DNA from: Kappaphycus alvarezii
Taxonomy: Eukaryota; Rhodophyta; Florideophyceae; Gigartinales; Solieriaceae
DNA length: 64,000 nt
Direction of reading: 5' to 3'
Assembly: GCA_002205965.3 (NCBI GenBank)
Contig: NADL03000158.1
Location: 62,001 to 126,000 of the forward strand
The first letter of the stretch is position 1; the number at the start of each line of letters is the position of its first letter. Shown here in pieces: positions 54,001 through 64,000 of this stretch. Below the pieces are notes generated by a model. It was not told where the DNA came from. It ran no database searches and saw only the letters and a program-made list of their open reading frames with translations. Made by a program: the position numbers and the translations under genes.

Positions 54001-57000
54001 ATACCGAAGTCAAAACCAATTTAAAATATCAGAGTAAGAAATATCTAAATGTTACCATTTCGAGTACGCATTTACGGGATATCCGCGCAAAAATTTCATG
54101 AACCAACTTGTTTTCAGTATTATGTCACATAAATTTATTTCTCCAAGTCCACTCTTTGCGAAAACGAACGATGAATGTCTGACTTTCTGAGATAAAAAGC
54201 ACTTTTGGTACGTTTAGTTGGTATTAAGATCATTTAACAACATTCATCTCCTATTATTTTTCTCTACTGGTTTTTTCCAACACAAAAAACCGCTGATATT
54301 CGATACTACAATTTTCATTATGAAATAAATAGGATAAGGTTCGAGATGTTTATTGAAAGACTCTCTTTATTTGCTCTGCAACCAGTATTTCACAAAATAG
54401 AGCTTAATAAAAAATACATAACTCAACCGAATGCTCGAAAAAACTTCAATTGCACTGCTACTATACTATAGAAGGAGATTACAATTAGTTCGAAGGGACA
54501 AATATTTTGATCTCAACTAACCTCTAAACTCCAAGAAAACCCATTGTTAGCTATTTAAACATCAATTTTAGAACAAGTGTCATATTACTTCTCAATATTA
54601 TACATAGGTGGATTAGAATTGCACTTACTAATTTCTTGATTAATATTTCTCCACATCCCTTTATATGTTGAGGTTTTTTTGCTTTTTTGATATTAATTGC
54701 GGAAAAAAGATCTACTATAACTTCATGCAGTAAATTATTCATCAAAAATTATCAGTACGACTGTTTGTGGCCGCCATCGTGATGCGAAAAACACACTCCA
54801 TGAGTTCCTAGGATTCAATTTTTTTTGTCTATTAGTTCTCTACTACATTTTGATCACAATCATCAATGGAATTCAATATTTTCCAATCTATTCCGCATAT
54901 AGAACGACACAAAGAATTAATTCTCAGATACGACAGGGACAGGCCTCAAGAATGACATAACATAACGAGGTGCAGGTGCGCTAGAGTTACAGAGTTACTC
55001 TATGAATAAGGCCGAAATGCACTGTTTTACCCTACGCGATCTTTTTTCTAAACACAATTCCAGACTGGACAAAAGCAGATGACATCCTTTTGGAACCCTC
55101 TAATTCAGTACCAGATCACGTGATTTTGAAGCCCCTTTTCAGTATCCATAGTTACCTACCATATTCTCTTATCTTCATCGACAACAAAAATTGAAGATGG
55201 TACTAAATATTGCTTACGGTTTAAACTGACTGATTTCGTAAAAAAGTTATAATTAACATCGTGCTTCATTTTTTGTTCTTTTTCTCAATCTTAAAGGATG
55301 ATGAAGGTATATTTTCTAGAGAATAGAATCAAAAGTTTTCGTCAAACAATCTCCAAAAGTCAAGGAATTATACACACTCCGATCAAGGTTCTCTCCGGAG
55401 GTTTTGGAGGCTTCATAAATATACCCTTTTAAAGTAAAGTTATAGGAATTTATAAGAAATTCAACACCTCGCCCATTAAATCAAATTTAGTTGATCATAT
55501 GAAACCTCCCATTCTTGGAATTTGGCATTAAATTGAGGCTAGGAAGTAAAAATGCTCTTTAAGTACTCAATTGTTGAAAACCGAAAGTAACGAATAATGA
55601 GATTTTGCAATAGATTTTGCAATCAAGTTTAAAACTGCTCTGCTATATATTTTCTGGCTTAAAATACCTCTGAATGGTTAGAATCTGTAATATTCAGGTT
55701 CAGCTGCCTCTGATTGGTGCGCCGCACTATCACTGGAGTTTCAATATGCCGCTCATTTTATGGATTGCGTCGTCTACATTTCTATTTATAAATGCGCTCT
55801 ATAACTATAATTGAGTGGAAAATAACTCTTAAACCCCGCCTGTGAGGAGCATGACAGCATTCGTATCAGTAATATTGAGTGTTACGGTTTTGATACGGAA
55901 ACATATGGACTAGCTTCGACCGCACTCCTCCTGTGACCTTTAAAAATGCCAACCTCGATTCGAATAATGGATCTATTAGCTATATTATTATTCCAGGCTG
56001 GCCCATAAAGTTGATTACAAACAGTAGCGGATGTAACAAGAGAAGCACAACAGTATGCAGAATTTTCTTGTATACTGTATTTCTTCGCGTAACCATATCT
56101 GGCAATTTTATAGAATAGTAGAATGATGAGAGTTACTGAAATTTTGCTCCGAGCTGGGGCAAAGAATTTACGCTTGAAAACTCTGTGTGGATTGAAGTAA
56201 CATAACCTTTCACTTCACGGAGCGTCAATTTCTTAAAAAGATGACAGTAAAATTTATTTGATAATATATTGTGGATAGTAAATTAGCATAAGAGTCCTGT
56301 GCACACCAAACAAATCTCCTGAAGGCTACTAGCCGGTATTCTGAACTGTATATAGCTGAAGTTGAAACTTTTCTTTGTATTGGAACCTGCTTCTCTTCTC
56401 CATACCTCACCCTCCTCGATAAGGCTAAGCGATGCTCAGTGTTCCCTACCGAACTAAATAACTACCTTTGTCACAGAAATCGATTGTTAATAGCTGTCGC
56501 TGTCTTGCAAGCTCTACTTAAGCTCGATCTCTCCAAGAAACAGTTGGCGTCGCGTTTTTTAAGCTAAGCACTTACGCCTCGGAGCCATTAAATAGTCAAT
56601 ATACGGACTTGCGGAAACTTCATTGGTACACTTTCCTGTCGTAATTGCTTCTGTATACATCGGTTCAACCTTCGTCGGTGTTGCTTATTTCGAAAACCGA
56701 CGTTAATTTTTACCAAAAAATTCCAGCTCTCCTCCGCAAGTCTCCATTGTTCTCATTGTTAAATTTTTTTGAACGATGTCGGCTGGTTGCACATATAGAT
56801 CTTGCAACTGACAGCGAATTCCGGAGAAAGGGATATTTATAGGCCCACATTTGGCATAAATCGCGATGAGACAATTTTATTTAATGCATTTCGCGGTTTT
56901 TGCTGCAATAAGTGAAATAATCTGGGTAAGTTTCCAGACCCCTCTACTGAGGGGCCGCGGAGTTTCCAAGTGACGATAAATACAATCTATCCTTCATATT

Positions 57001-57450
57001 AAGCCGTGCGAACGCGTCCTGCGCATTAAAACACTTCTCGCAGTTTGATGACTCAGTCTTAAAAAACTTCAAAGGTTTCTATCTAGTAAAATAAGCTTAA
57101 AGTTATGAACCGTCATTCTAGTGCCTCCGTGCGAACAAAGGGGAGATTTTACCCAGGAAATTCATGTGTTTCAGGAAATTTCGTTATCCGTATCCCCGTA
57201 ATAGTAATCAATCGTGTCGTTTTGATTTTTGTGATATAAAAGAGAGTTTGGTGAGTTTTCTAATGATCTCAACATCGATCTCTCCATATGTTAAGAGTAA
57301 ATATAATTTCAGAGAATGCTAAAGTAATCTTGAGAAAGATCAAATTTCAAAATTGAAAATCTCATCAACGTACAGAAAATTCACTAATGAATACCGAGAT
57401 CCAGGGTGACTTTCCCAACTTTGTGTGATTCTCTTCTTTCCCTAGTGGAA
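48050..57450. other. AT-rich desert
   Basis: About 9.4 kb hold no recognisable gene. A GC-richer patch at 48,420-49,095 has open frames on both strands (48,405-48,590 minus; 48,635-49,093 plus) with no motif. The longest frame elsewhere (52,268-52,594 minus) is hydrophobic by composition. The rest is strongly AT-rich with stops throughout. Confidence 0.4.
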
Positions 57451-57457
57451 ACGTCTC

Positions 57458-57646
57458 TTACTGCTTTAAGGCATTATAAAATACAGTCTTTCTGATTGAG
57501 CTTGCATTTAGAGATCTTTCAACAGATCTTATCCCAAGATGCCAACAGGCAACTTTAGGAAGCCATGCTCGACGATATATATATTTTTGATGAGAAATGA
57601 ATCTCAGACACTCTTCCCTGCACCGCGGAGGAGGATTTACAATCAC
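57458..57646 (-). pseudogene. Possible helix-turn-helix piece of a Tc1-like transposase
   Basis: The minus-strand frame ends with HLGIRSVERSLNASSIRK followed by TVFYNALK. This resembles the G-x-S-x-x-x-IA-x-x-L-x-V-S-x-x-TV helix-turn-helix found at the N-terminus of Tc1/IS630 transposases. No catalytic block follows on the left, so the call is weak. Confidence 0.3.
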
Positions 57647-57829
57647 AAGATAGATAATACACAGTCATCCCATGATTCTATGAAAGGCTTGATGCAGCGG
57701 TACCAATGCGCTTCATTCATAATCATCTTCTTCCCATCGATCCCCAAAAAAATGCACCACAACTTGTTGCTTAAAAACTTTACATTTACTATACTACTGA
57801 GAGACTGGAAACAATGGAGCTAAAATTCC

Positions 57830-58700
57830 CACATATAGGGCAGAAACAGGTCCTATGCAGGAACCAAGTGCATTGGGCTATGTATCCATTGTTATCTCAG
57901 ATTAAAAAGAAGATGAATTGAATACTGCATCTTCCCTTGTTAATATGCAATTACCATCAGATTATTCAAAGGGTTCGGCAGATATTGCGTAATAGCGAGA
58001 GCGTGATAACCATATTGTTTAAAATGATTATGGAATCGAACCGATAGATTTAGCATGAAAAGTTAAACATGAAATTTACTGCGAAGAATATCTCTCTCTC
58101 CATCTGCAGTCTTGCCTAAATATGCTGCAGAATACTGATTAATCATCATTTTCTTTGACAGAGGACATATAAATCGGTTTATTTACCAACTTGGATGATA
58201 AAGTTTGCTCTTCTTGGTGACATTAAAGAATAAGTAGTTCAAAAAGACCCATAGAAAGACTACTAAATTGTTTTCTTAGATAAAATGAATCAAAGGGTCG
58301 AAGAAAAGCATAATTGAAAGCTTGATAAGTCTCACTATGATTGCCTATTCTATATTGCTGCTGTAGCGCAATTCATTTTGGTGTACAGTGCTTTACCTTG
58401 CGTTGAGTTGGGGCGCGAATTTTCGCTAATTACAAGTTGACATTCAGCTATCCGAGTATTCTATGTAAATCTTACCGTAATTTGCACACTTTGTAGTTTA
58501 AGACACTATAGAAACTCTTTTGTGGCTACGGGTTAGCTAATAGCCACACATTTTAGCTTAGACAAGATAGCTATGGTCTTTTGACCATATTTCACATTGG
58601 TGGGACTTTTATATATGCGAGCTCACCCAAACGCACCCACTGGGGTCTGTAAACTATCCGAGTTTGGTCTACAGTTTGCACATTTCGGGTGAAGTCTTTT
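57830..58700. other. AT-rich DNA, no gene seen
   Basis: Nothing recognisable; a TAGCTAATAGCCACA-like imperfect repeat lies near 58,520-58,560. Confidence 0.3.
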
Positions 58701-58769
58701 CCGTCATGAATTCCCACTGCCCATCTTTCCTGCAACCGTTATCCTCTCGCTCCCCTACAAGGGTTCACT

Positions 58770-58975
58770 CGTGCCCTTTACAAGGTTTCGAAATTTCGTT
58801 TTCACGTTTTTACCGTTCTTTTCTACCTCTCTAGAGGAATTTAGATTCCCTCCAGGAAAGGTGCACTCGCGCAGTTGCAGATCCACGCCGTTAGGCGTTC
58901 TTTTCTATACCTCTAAAGGTGGGTCGCATCTTCTGTGGGGAAGGTGTCCTTGGAGTGGCACGCTGTTTCACACTG
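58770..58975. repeat. Two diverged tandem units, about 90 bp
   Basis: CGTTCTTTTCTACCTCTCTAGAGG near 58,814 and CGTTCTTTTCTATACCTCTAAAGG near 58,897 start two similar units; each continues with a GGAAAGGTG or GGAAGGTGT block. The open frame over them (58,771-59,025) starts GTG and shows no domain beyond the duplication. Confidence 0.5.
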
Positions 58976-59029
58976 CAAAGTGTTCTCACCAAACTCATAC
59001 GAGTATAAACCGAGCGCCTGGTTAGGCCA

Positions 59030-59430
59030 GTGAGGAGTTTCTACCTCCACCGACAGAAGTCGTGTCCGCAAGAGGACCTTCTTCGAAGAAGACTACACAG
59101 GAATAGCATTAAAAGGTTTTTCAAGTCGTTACCGACAAGTCCAAGTGGATCATTTTGGGGCAATCGGCCTTACAACCCGGCGTTACCACCTCACTTTTGT
59201 GCGTCAACGCAATCCCATTTTGGTTAACGAAGCCTCTACGAACTTTCTGCACGGTGCCGTGCTGAGCTAGTACAGCCGCAAGCTCTTTAAAGGGAAAGGA
59301 AGAGTCTTAAACTTCGAGGAGCAGTTCCTATCCCCGATCCCGTGTTTTCGTTCTTCTGCTGTTTCGCCCGTTTGGGTTGATTTCTTAGTGGCCCCACAGT
59401 TGCTGTTAATTTTACGACATGGTTAAACTT
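59030..59430 (+). other. Open frame with one stop, unrecognised
   Basis: The frame through RKRTFFEEDYTGIALKGFSS, ILVNEASTNFLHGAV, one TAG near 59,269, then KGKGRVLNFEEQF continues to about 59,429. It has no ATG. Composition is more coding-like than the surrounding DNA. A second open pair of frames (59,457-59,900) follows without any motif. It may be a decayed gene or element; I cannot assign it. Confidence 0.25.
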
Positions 59431-59899
59431 CATATTGACAGGTACATCATTAAAGCGTGCATGTTGTACAAAGAATGCAGTGTAACGCAATTTTAATTAA
59501 AGCCAAATCTGATGAGTATGGGGCTGGAGGTAGAAGTTTGCTACCAGGAGCTATATTTTCCCCGCTGCAGTGTGTTAATTCGTTTTTGCCAAGTGGATTA
59601 CTTGAAAAGTCAATCTTTTTGCGAGAAAACCTCTACATCGAAGGGCTAAAAGCTGAAAACAGTACAATTAATCATTTCATTTATTGTACTTAACACAATG
59701 TATGCATGTTACGGAGAGTTCGAACTGATTTACTCTCTCTGGAAGAGACAGTATATTTTATTCAACCATCAATACCATCAGAGAGGTATTTTGAAGTTTG
59801 GTCTGCAATGTACAGGGCAAAAAGCAAGAGAGAACCTGTTCAGTATTTTTGTGCAGTTTTCAGTCGTTTTACTTACTGGTCTGCATCAATGATAACATA

Positions 59900-61490
59900 A
59901 ATAGAGAACGAGTCGGAAGCTGTTAATGGGGAGCTTGTTTACCCTGAATCAGCTTCCGTGTTGTAGTTGGACGGTGACCATCTGAGAACGTCTTCCAGGG
60001 AACTTTGATCGGTATCGAATGTAAGCCAGCAAAAGCCCCAAATGGGGCTTCGTCTAGTGAGTAATTATCTTTCGAAGCATGAATTTATTCCTTATTGCAT
60101 GTCAGTTCACAGGAAAAGATGAGAAGGTTCTCGATATATGGGTCGGACTGGCGCGACTACTACATGTTTTCGACATGTAGAGCCTTGAGGAAAATCCGTG
60201 ATGACAGTTGGGCACTAGGTAGGGTTTTATCCTTTACAGAATACTAAATCTCCTGCAGTTTTTTTGGTTCTAAATTCAATCGCTTACAAAAGGGAGACCT
60301 TTCGTACAGTATTTTTCCGGAAAGGCAGCGAAAATAAGAAGAAGTGAAAATATTTTTGCATCTGGCAAGTGTTGCCGTGCTGTTTTCATGTTCAGAAGAA
60401 AAAATAGGGTGCCCTCCGAAGACCTATGTCGAGGAAAATTGAGTCATGCTTTTGTAAAGAGAGCTGCTCTGAAAGAATTGATTTTTTAATTCGTAGCAAT
60501 GAGCATGATATCGTTTAGCATTGCTATGAAAGAGCCTCTCCGGACCAATCAGACTGTCTCCAGTATCTAATAAAGGCATAAAACTTACAATAAACCGTGT
60601 CAGCATTTACAGCAAGCAATACCAAATAGCTTATTAGTTTGTACAAAGGCAATGCAAAAGCTTAAAAATAGCCATTACAATGACGCATCTCCGAACTAAA
60701 GATCATCTTTTTTTACTTTCCTTGCTTTTAGATCATTTATCGGACATATTATACATCATTTTCTGCTATTGATCAAGGATACAATAAATTACTGCTTGTT
60801 CTCGGCTGTATGGCCAAAGAGATGACACTAAAGGGACGAAATGGCCCTTAAACTGATTACCCTATACAAAATGAGGTCAGATCGAGGATAAAATCAGAAG
60901 ATGTGATCTGTTCTATTGTAATTTGTGTCTGTCATACTACTGATGGTTCGCGAGTTAAGAATAGACATCGAATTGTGATCAGATTGTCGAGAATGTGTTT
61001 AATTCTGCAGTCTTTAGAGCTCTAGAAATACCCGAACAACGGCCAATAGCTACTAGGACATCCATTGGGTATCCACAGAATGAGAAAAGTAGAAACTAAG
61101 CAAACAAGAGAAAAGATCAATTTTGGCTTTGAAGGTAAAAGCTAGGCAATCATGCTGTTGAAAAGCGCAGTAAAAGGGGAAACATTGTATAAAGGTTCCA
61201 AAGGACCTAGAAGGCTACATAAACAACTAATAAATGAAAAATAACACCAAACGCTAAGCCACTGCTGTGCGGGCATTAATGACAGGTCCATCAAAGACTG
61301 GTTCTCAGTATCAGAATTGAAGGCGGAACTATAAATATAAATCGGAGAACATCGCAATCAGCAGCATTTAGAGGAATGAGCGCTTTGTTGTCTACAATGT
61401 GAAAAAAAACTAACTTTGGCTCATGACCATAAGTCAACCCGGCTCGAGTGGGCCCGCTCGCGCCACAGTAAATCAGCACATGAGTAGGAG
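59900..61490. other. AT-rich DNA, no gene seen
   Basis: No coding signal was recognised. A hairpin CTACATG..CATGTAG lies at about 60,160-60,180. Confidence 0.3.
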
Positions 61491-61499
61491 TTGGTTGGC

Positions 61500-62060
61500 T
61501 ATTCTGATAAGATGAAGTTTAATTTAGACGCACAAGACGTAATGTTTTCTGATGAAACGAAGTTTAATTTAGACAAACGAGACAAAAAATTTCGTCACTA
61601 TTGGCATGGTATGCGCTGGAATTGAGCTTTTATATTATAGGATCGGAGGTTAAGGAGTGATGGTTTGCGTTTTCCTTAGGCAGCGGTTTTATAACCTTGC
61701 TATTCTACAAGGAAATCAAGACAGTCTGAAGTGCTATGATACATTGAATACACATATCTAATTCCTTCTTCATACGGGAAGATGGCTTTAAAGTGGGTTT
61801 TTGTGCAGGATAATGCATACATTTAAACTTTACAGGTGCGATTAGAGTGTATTTGAGAAATTTTACGCATTTTACGTAATTACCTGCGGGTTCCTCGACT
61901 TTTATCCCATTGAAAACATCTGCAGGGTTCTTTCCAGGGACTTTTATGATGAAAATTGGCGTCTTTCTCCTGTCGAGAAGCTCAAAGACGCTGTGCGGAG
62001 CGCGAATGAGGAAAATTGGATAATGTTTTGATTAAAAATGTCCTTGGCAGAATACCGAAG
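61500..62060 (+). pseudogene. Tc1/mariner transposase relic with all three catalytic blocks
   Basis: The first block is MFSDETKFNLDKRDKKFRHY at about 61,541-61,600, then WHGMRWN; the second is WVFVQDNAYI near 61,800; the third is LDFYPIENICRVLSRDF near 61,895, followed by LSPVEKLKDAVRSANEENW. The order and spacing of D, D and E match Tc1/mariner DD34E-like enzymes. The middle is frameshifted and contains stops, and the HTH part is not visible. The start of the first block is duplicated in tandem (GAAGTTTAATTTAGAC at about 61,514 and again at about 61,560). This is a dead element. Confidence 0.7.
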
Positions 62061-62367
62061 TGCTGCACACAAGCCATTGGAGAAGCAATGTGCGAAAAAA
62101 GATTATTATTAAGCTATTTTATTTCTCAATAAAATTATTGTCATGGTTATTGATTGAATATTGTGGTGCTATCCTGATTGCCGGGGCAAAAATATTTTTT
62201 ATAATATTTTTTCTGTGTTTGGCCAAGAGCATTGATACCTGACCTTTAACACCCCACCCGCTGTGATATTCAATTCTCACTATTACCGTACCGGCACAGG
62301 AATACATGACTTAATGACTTTTTGTGATTTATTTTTTGTTCGTGCTGGTGCACTGCTACCACTGCGC

Positions 62368-62397
62368 CCCTTACTGTACTTAACTGCACAGTAAGGG
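62368..62397. repeat. 30-nt hairpin around TTACTGT
   Basis: CCCTTACTGT and ACAGTAAGGG pair perfectly across a 10-nt loop. It could be part of a terminal repeat or a regulatory site. Confidence 0.5.
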
Positions 62398-62399
62398 CA

Positions 62400-63610
62400 A
62401 TTTTCGATTCTCGTCCACCATTGTTCTTGGTAAAGTATGCCCACCCGAGAGGGTCTGAGGGCTTGCGGTCAGCACCACTCGGCTCCCAACTTGGACCTTC
62501 TTGGACCTTATATTTTCGCGGGAGAAAGGAACTTATAGGGTAAAGTGTCGAACTTACTCATTTCCAGGTTGGATCCCCATTACTTGGCTGATATTGACTT
62601 AACCTACCCCTCTGTCTTAGATAAATTTAGCCTAGCTTACTAGTAACTATACACAGCCGGGAAATAGGGCCCAGAATAAGCAGCCACTCCGTTTTTGGCT
62701 CTGAATTTGACTCCCAACTTTCGCGTTTGCAGAAACTTTTCCAACCGAAACTTCTGCTATAGAAACGTTTATCCGCCTCTATTCCCCTTCTATTTAACCT
62801 CTTTATCCCACATTACACGACCCCTTTCATTACTCGTCTGTTATATTTACTCAAAATTGACGCCCCGGACTCCGGCGTCTATATACAAATAGTTCAAGGA
62901 TGTCGTTGGTGACAACACAATTACCTCCAAAGTAGATAACCAGAATTGCTGACCCACTACTGCATCTCTTGTTGTCCAATCTCGCACGAATATTTTCTTC
63001 AGTTTTGCTGACTCAATTCATCTCAAGGTTCTATAATTTCATCCATCCAGATCCAGCCTTAAAACACGGAGGACAATTATATAGTGTAGCCGTCGAAGGA
63101 ATTACCCGCGCGCTGATCCTCAAAATTCTTCTCGCCATTTGCGGACTGTGTTACTACACCGCAGGGTGCTTAAAAAGAAAGAAGAAAGCGAAAAAAATGT
63201 GCATCCTAGTGTGTGTGTGTTGGTTTTCTCACCGTCTGACCGGTTTCAGTACCTAGAAGAAAACAACTGCACACGGCGTATAGCACTAAACACCACTCAA
63301 GTGGGTAAAACCGGGGAAATTTTGGGGAGACCCTGAGGAGCTTCAAATTTGCTTAAGCTTTTCCTCCACTGATATACATGGCTAGAAAGCTCTCAATAAA
63401 ATGAAACGATTGTTGTACTAGGTTTGACAGGTCTTGCTTCCAATGTACGCAGCAGTACGCTGAGCAGAAGCTGTCAGGAACCCGAAAGTTTTATAAAAAT
63501 AACCAAATTTTATCTCATGGTTTACTACGAGGGCCACACCAATTCCAATACGTCAATGTGCCTTGTTGGGGTCCTTTTTATCAATTCAGCAGTGGCTGGC
63601 TGTTTATAAG
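62400..63610. other. Mixed DNA, LTR-leader-like but unassigned
   Basis: 62,450-62,880 is GC-richer with repeated short C/T-rich runs. The frame at 62,920-63,256 has a hydrophobic segment (ILKILLAICGLCYYTAGCL) followed by a basic run KRKKKAKK, but no ATG start. I cannot say whether it is coding. Confidence 0.3.
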
Positions 63611-63617
63611 CGGCCCT

Positions 63618-63985
63618 GACGCTACTTCATTTTGACCAGAGTGTTTTTTTCATAGGCATTTCAGCTTGAAGAGCAGCGTGCTCTTCCTCCACTTCTGTCC
63701 GAATCTGTTTAGAAGCTTGAGCTGAATTGATGGCTGAATTCTTCTCCAGAACTGCCTATAGTTTGTTAGCAAGGACGTCCTGAATACCCATAATCTTTCG
63801 AAATCTAGGTCCTTACTACTCGGGTACTTCATTTTCGTTTTCATTGTCGTTGTCGCCTTTCTTATGTGCTCCAAAGAATTTACTTATTTCCTGCCGAATC
63901 TCATTCTCAACTGGTAAGCTAAATTTTCCGGGGCAACTTTCTTGGAGCTCCTCAAGAATAGCCTATGGTCGTATTTTATCAGTAG
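63618..63985 (-). pseudogene. Decayed coding region, charged and helical
   Basis: One minus-strand frame reads AILEELQESCPGKFSLPVEN, then EIRQEISKFFGAHKKGDNDN, then RKIMGIQDVLANKL and, after a stop, AVLEKNSAINSAQASKQIRT and EVEEEHAALQAEMPMKK. Four stops (near 63,965, two adjacent near 63,818, and near 63,765) interrupt an otherwise coherent, heptad-like charged protein. It resembles N-terminal regions of some transposon-encoded proteins in a general way, but I cannot name the family. It continues off the right edge of the window. Confidence 0.45.
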
Positions 63986-64000
63986 AGACTCCGACTCCAC

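Noticed and set aside
2715..63609. TGA recoded as an amino acid (several relics have TGA as the only stop)
   Set aside because: Recognisable proteins use TGG for conserved tryptophans, and other relics contain TAA and TAG equally, so decay explains the stops.

Overview
The window is a piece of a nuclear genome from a eukaryote, probably a unicellular alga, fungus or fungus-like protist; the sequence does not let me choose between these. The evidence is a chromodomain Ty3/gypsy element with complete LTRs, several Ty1/copia remnants, Pogo-like and Tc1-like transposase remnants, elements with tRNA-derived boxes A and B, a multi-finger C2H2 protein with a candidate 42-nt intron, and no operon-like gene order. 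Most of the DNA is mobile-element material at different stages of decay. Only two loci look like host genes.

Layout. 1-12,580: intergenic DNA with tandem repeats and copia pieces (RT/RNase H at 2.5-3.0 kb, gag on the minus strand at 5.6-6.4 kb split by a tRNA-type SINE, RNase H end at 7.0-7.5 kb, a longer gag-to-RT relic at 9.7-12.3 kb). A module of TATA box, GGAAnnTTCC and a stem-loop occurs at 4.0 and 8.5 kb and, inverted and without its TATA box, at 12.4-12.6 kb. 12,584-19,635: one chromovirus with both LTRs, a candidate primer site, a zinc-finger ORF, a foldback insert, gag, pol and chromodomain, broken by frameshifts. 19.7-22.3 kb: two more copia relics. 22.3-32.9 kb: an AT-rich desert holding a Pogo-like relic at 29.4-31.1 kb. 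32.9-37.2 kb: a GC-rich island with a HAD-family phosphatase gene and a five-finger C2H2 gene, both on the minus strand. 37.2-39.7 kb: mixed DNA with a perfect 52-bp palindrome. 39.7-46.4 kb: a two-ORF non-LTR-type retroelement, a 5'-truncated relative and a third C-terminal fragment, all on the minus strand; their C-termini resemble restriction-like endonuclease domains. 46.4 kb to the end: AT-rich desert with Tc1/mariner relics near 47.3 and 61.5-62.1 kb, GC-richer unassigned patches, and a decayed coding region at the right edge.

Two points affect every gene call. First, almost every recognisable ORF changes frame several times. The two LTRs of the chromovirus differ by about eight small indels but only about three substitutions, and several frame changes fall in homopolymers, so part of the damage may be residual long-read error. 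Second, many long open frames are antisense shadows or proline-rich frames in strand-asymmetric GC-rich DNA and lack an ATG. I list only those with recognisable motifs. All assignments come from reading motifs by eye; nothing was searched or computed.
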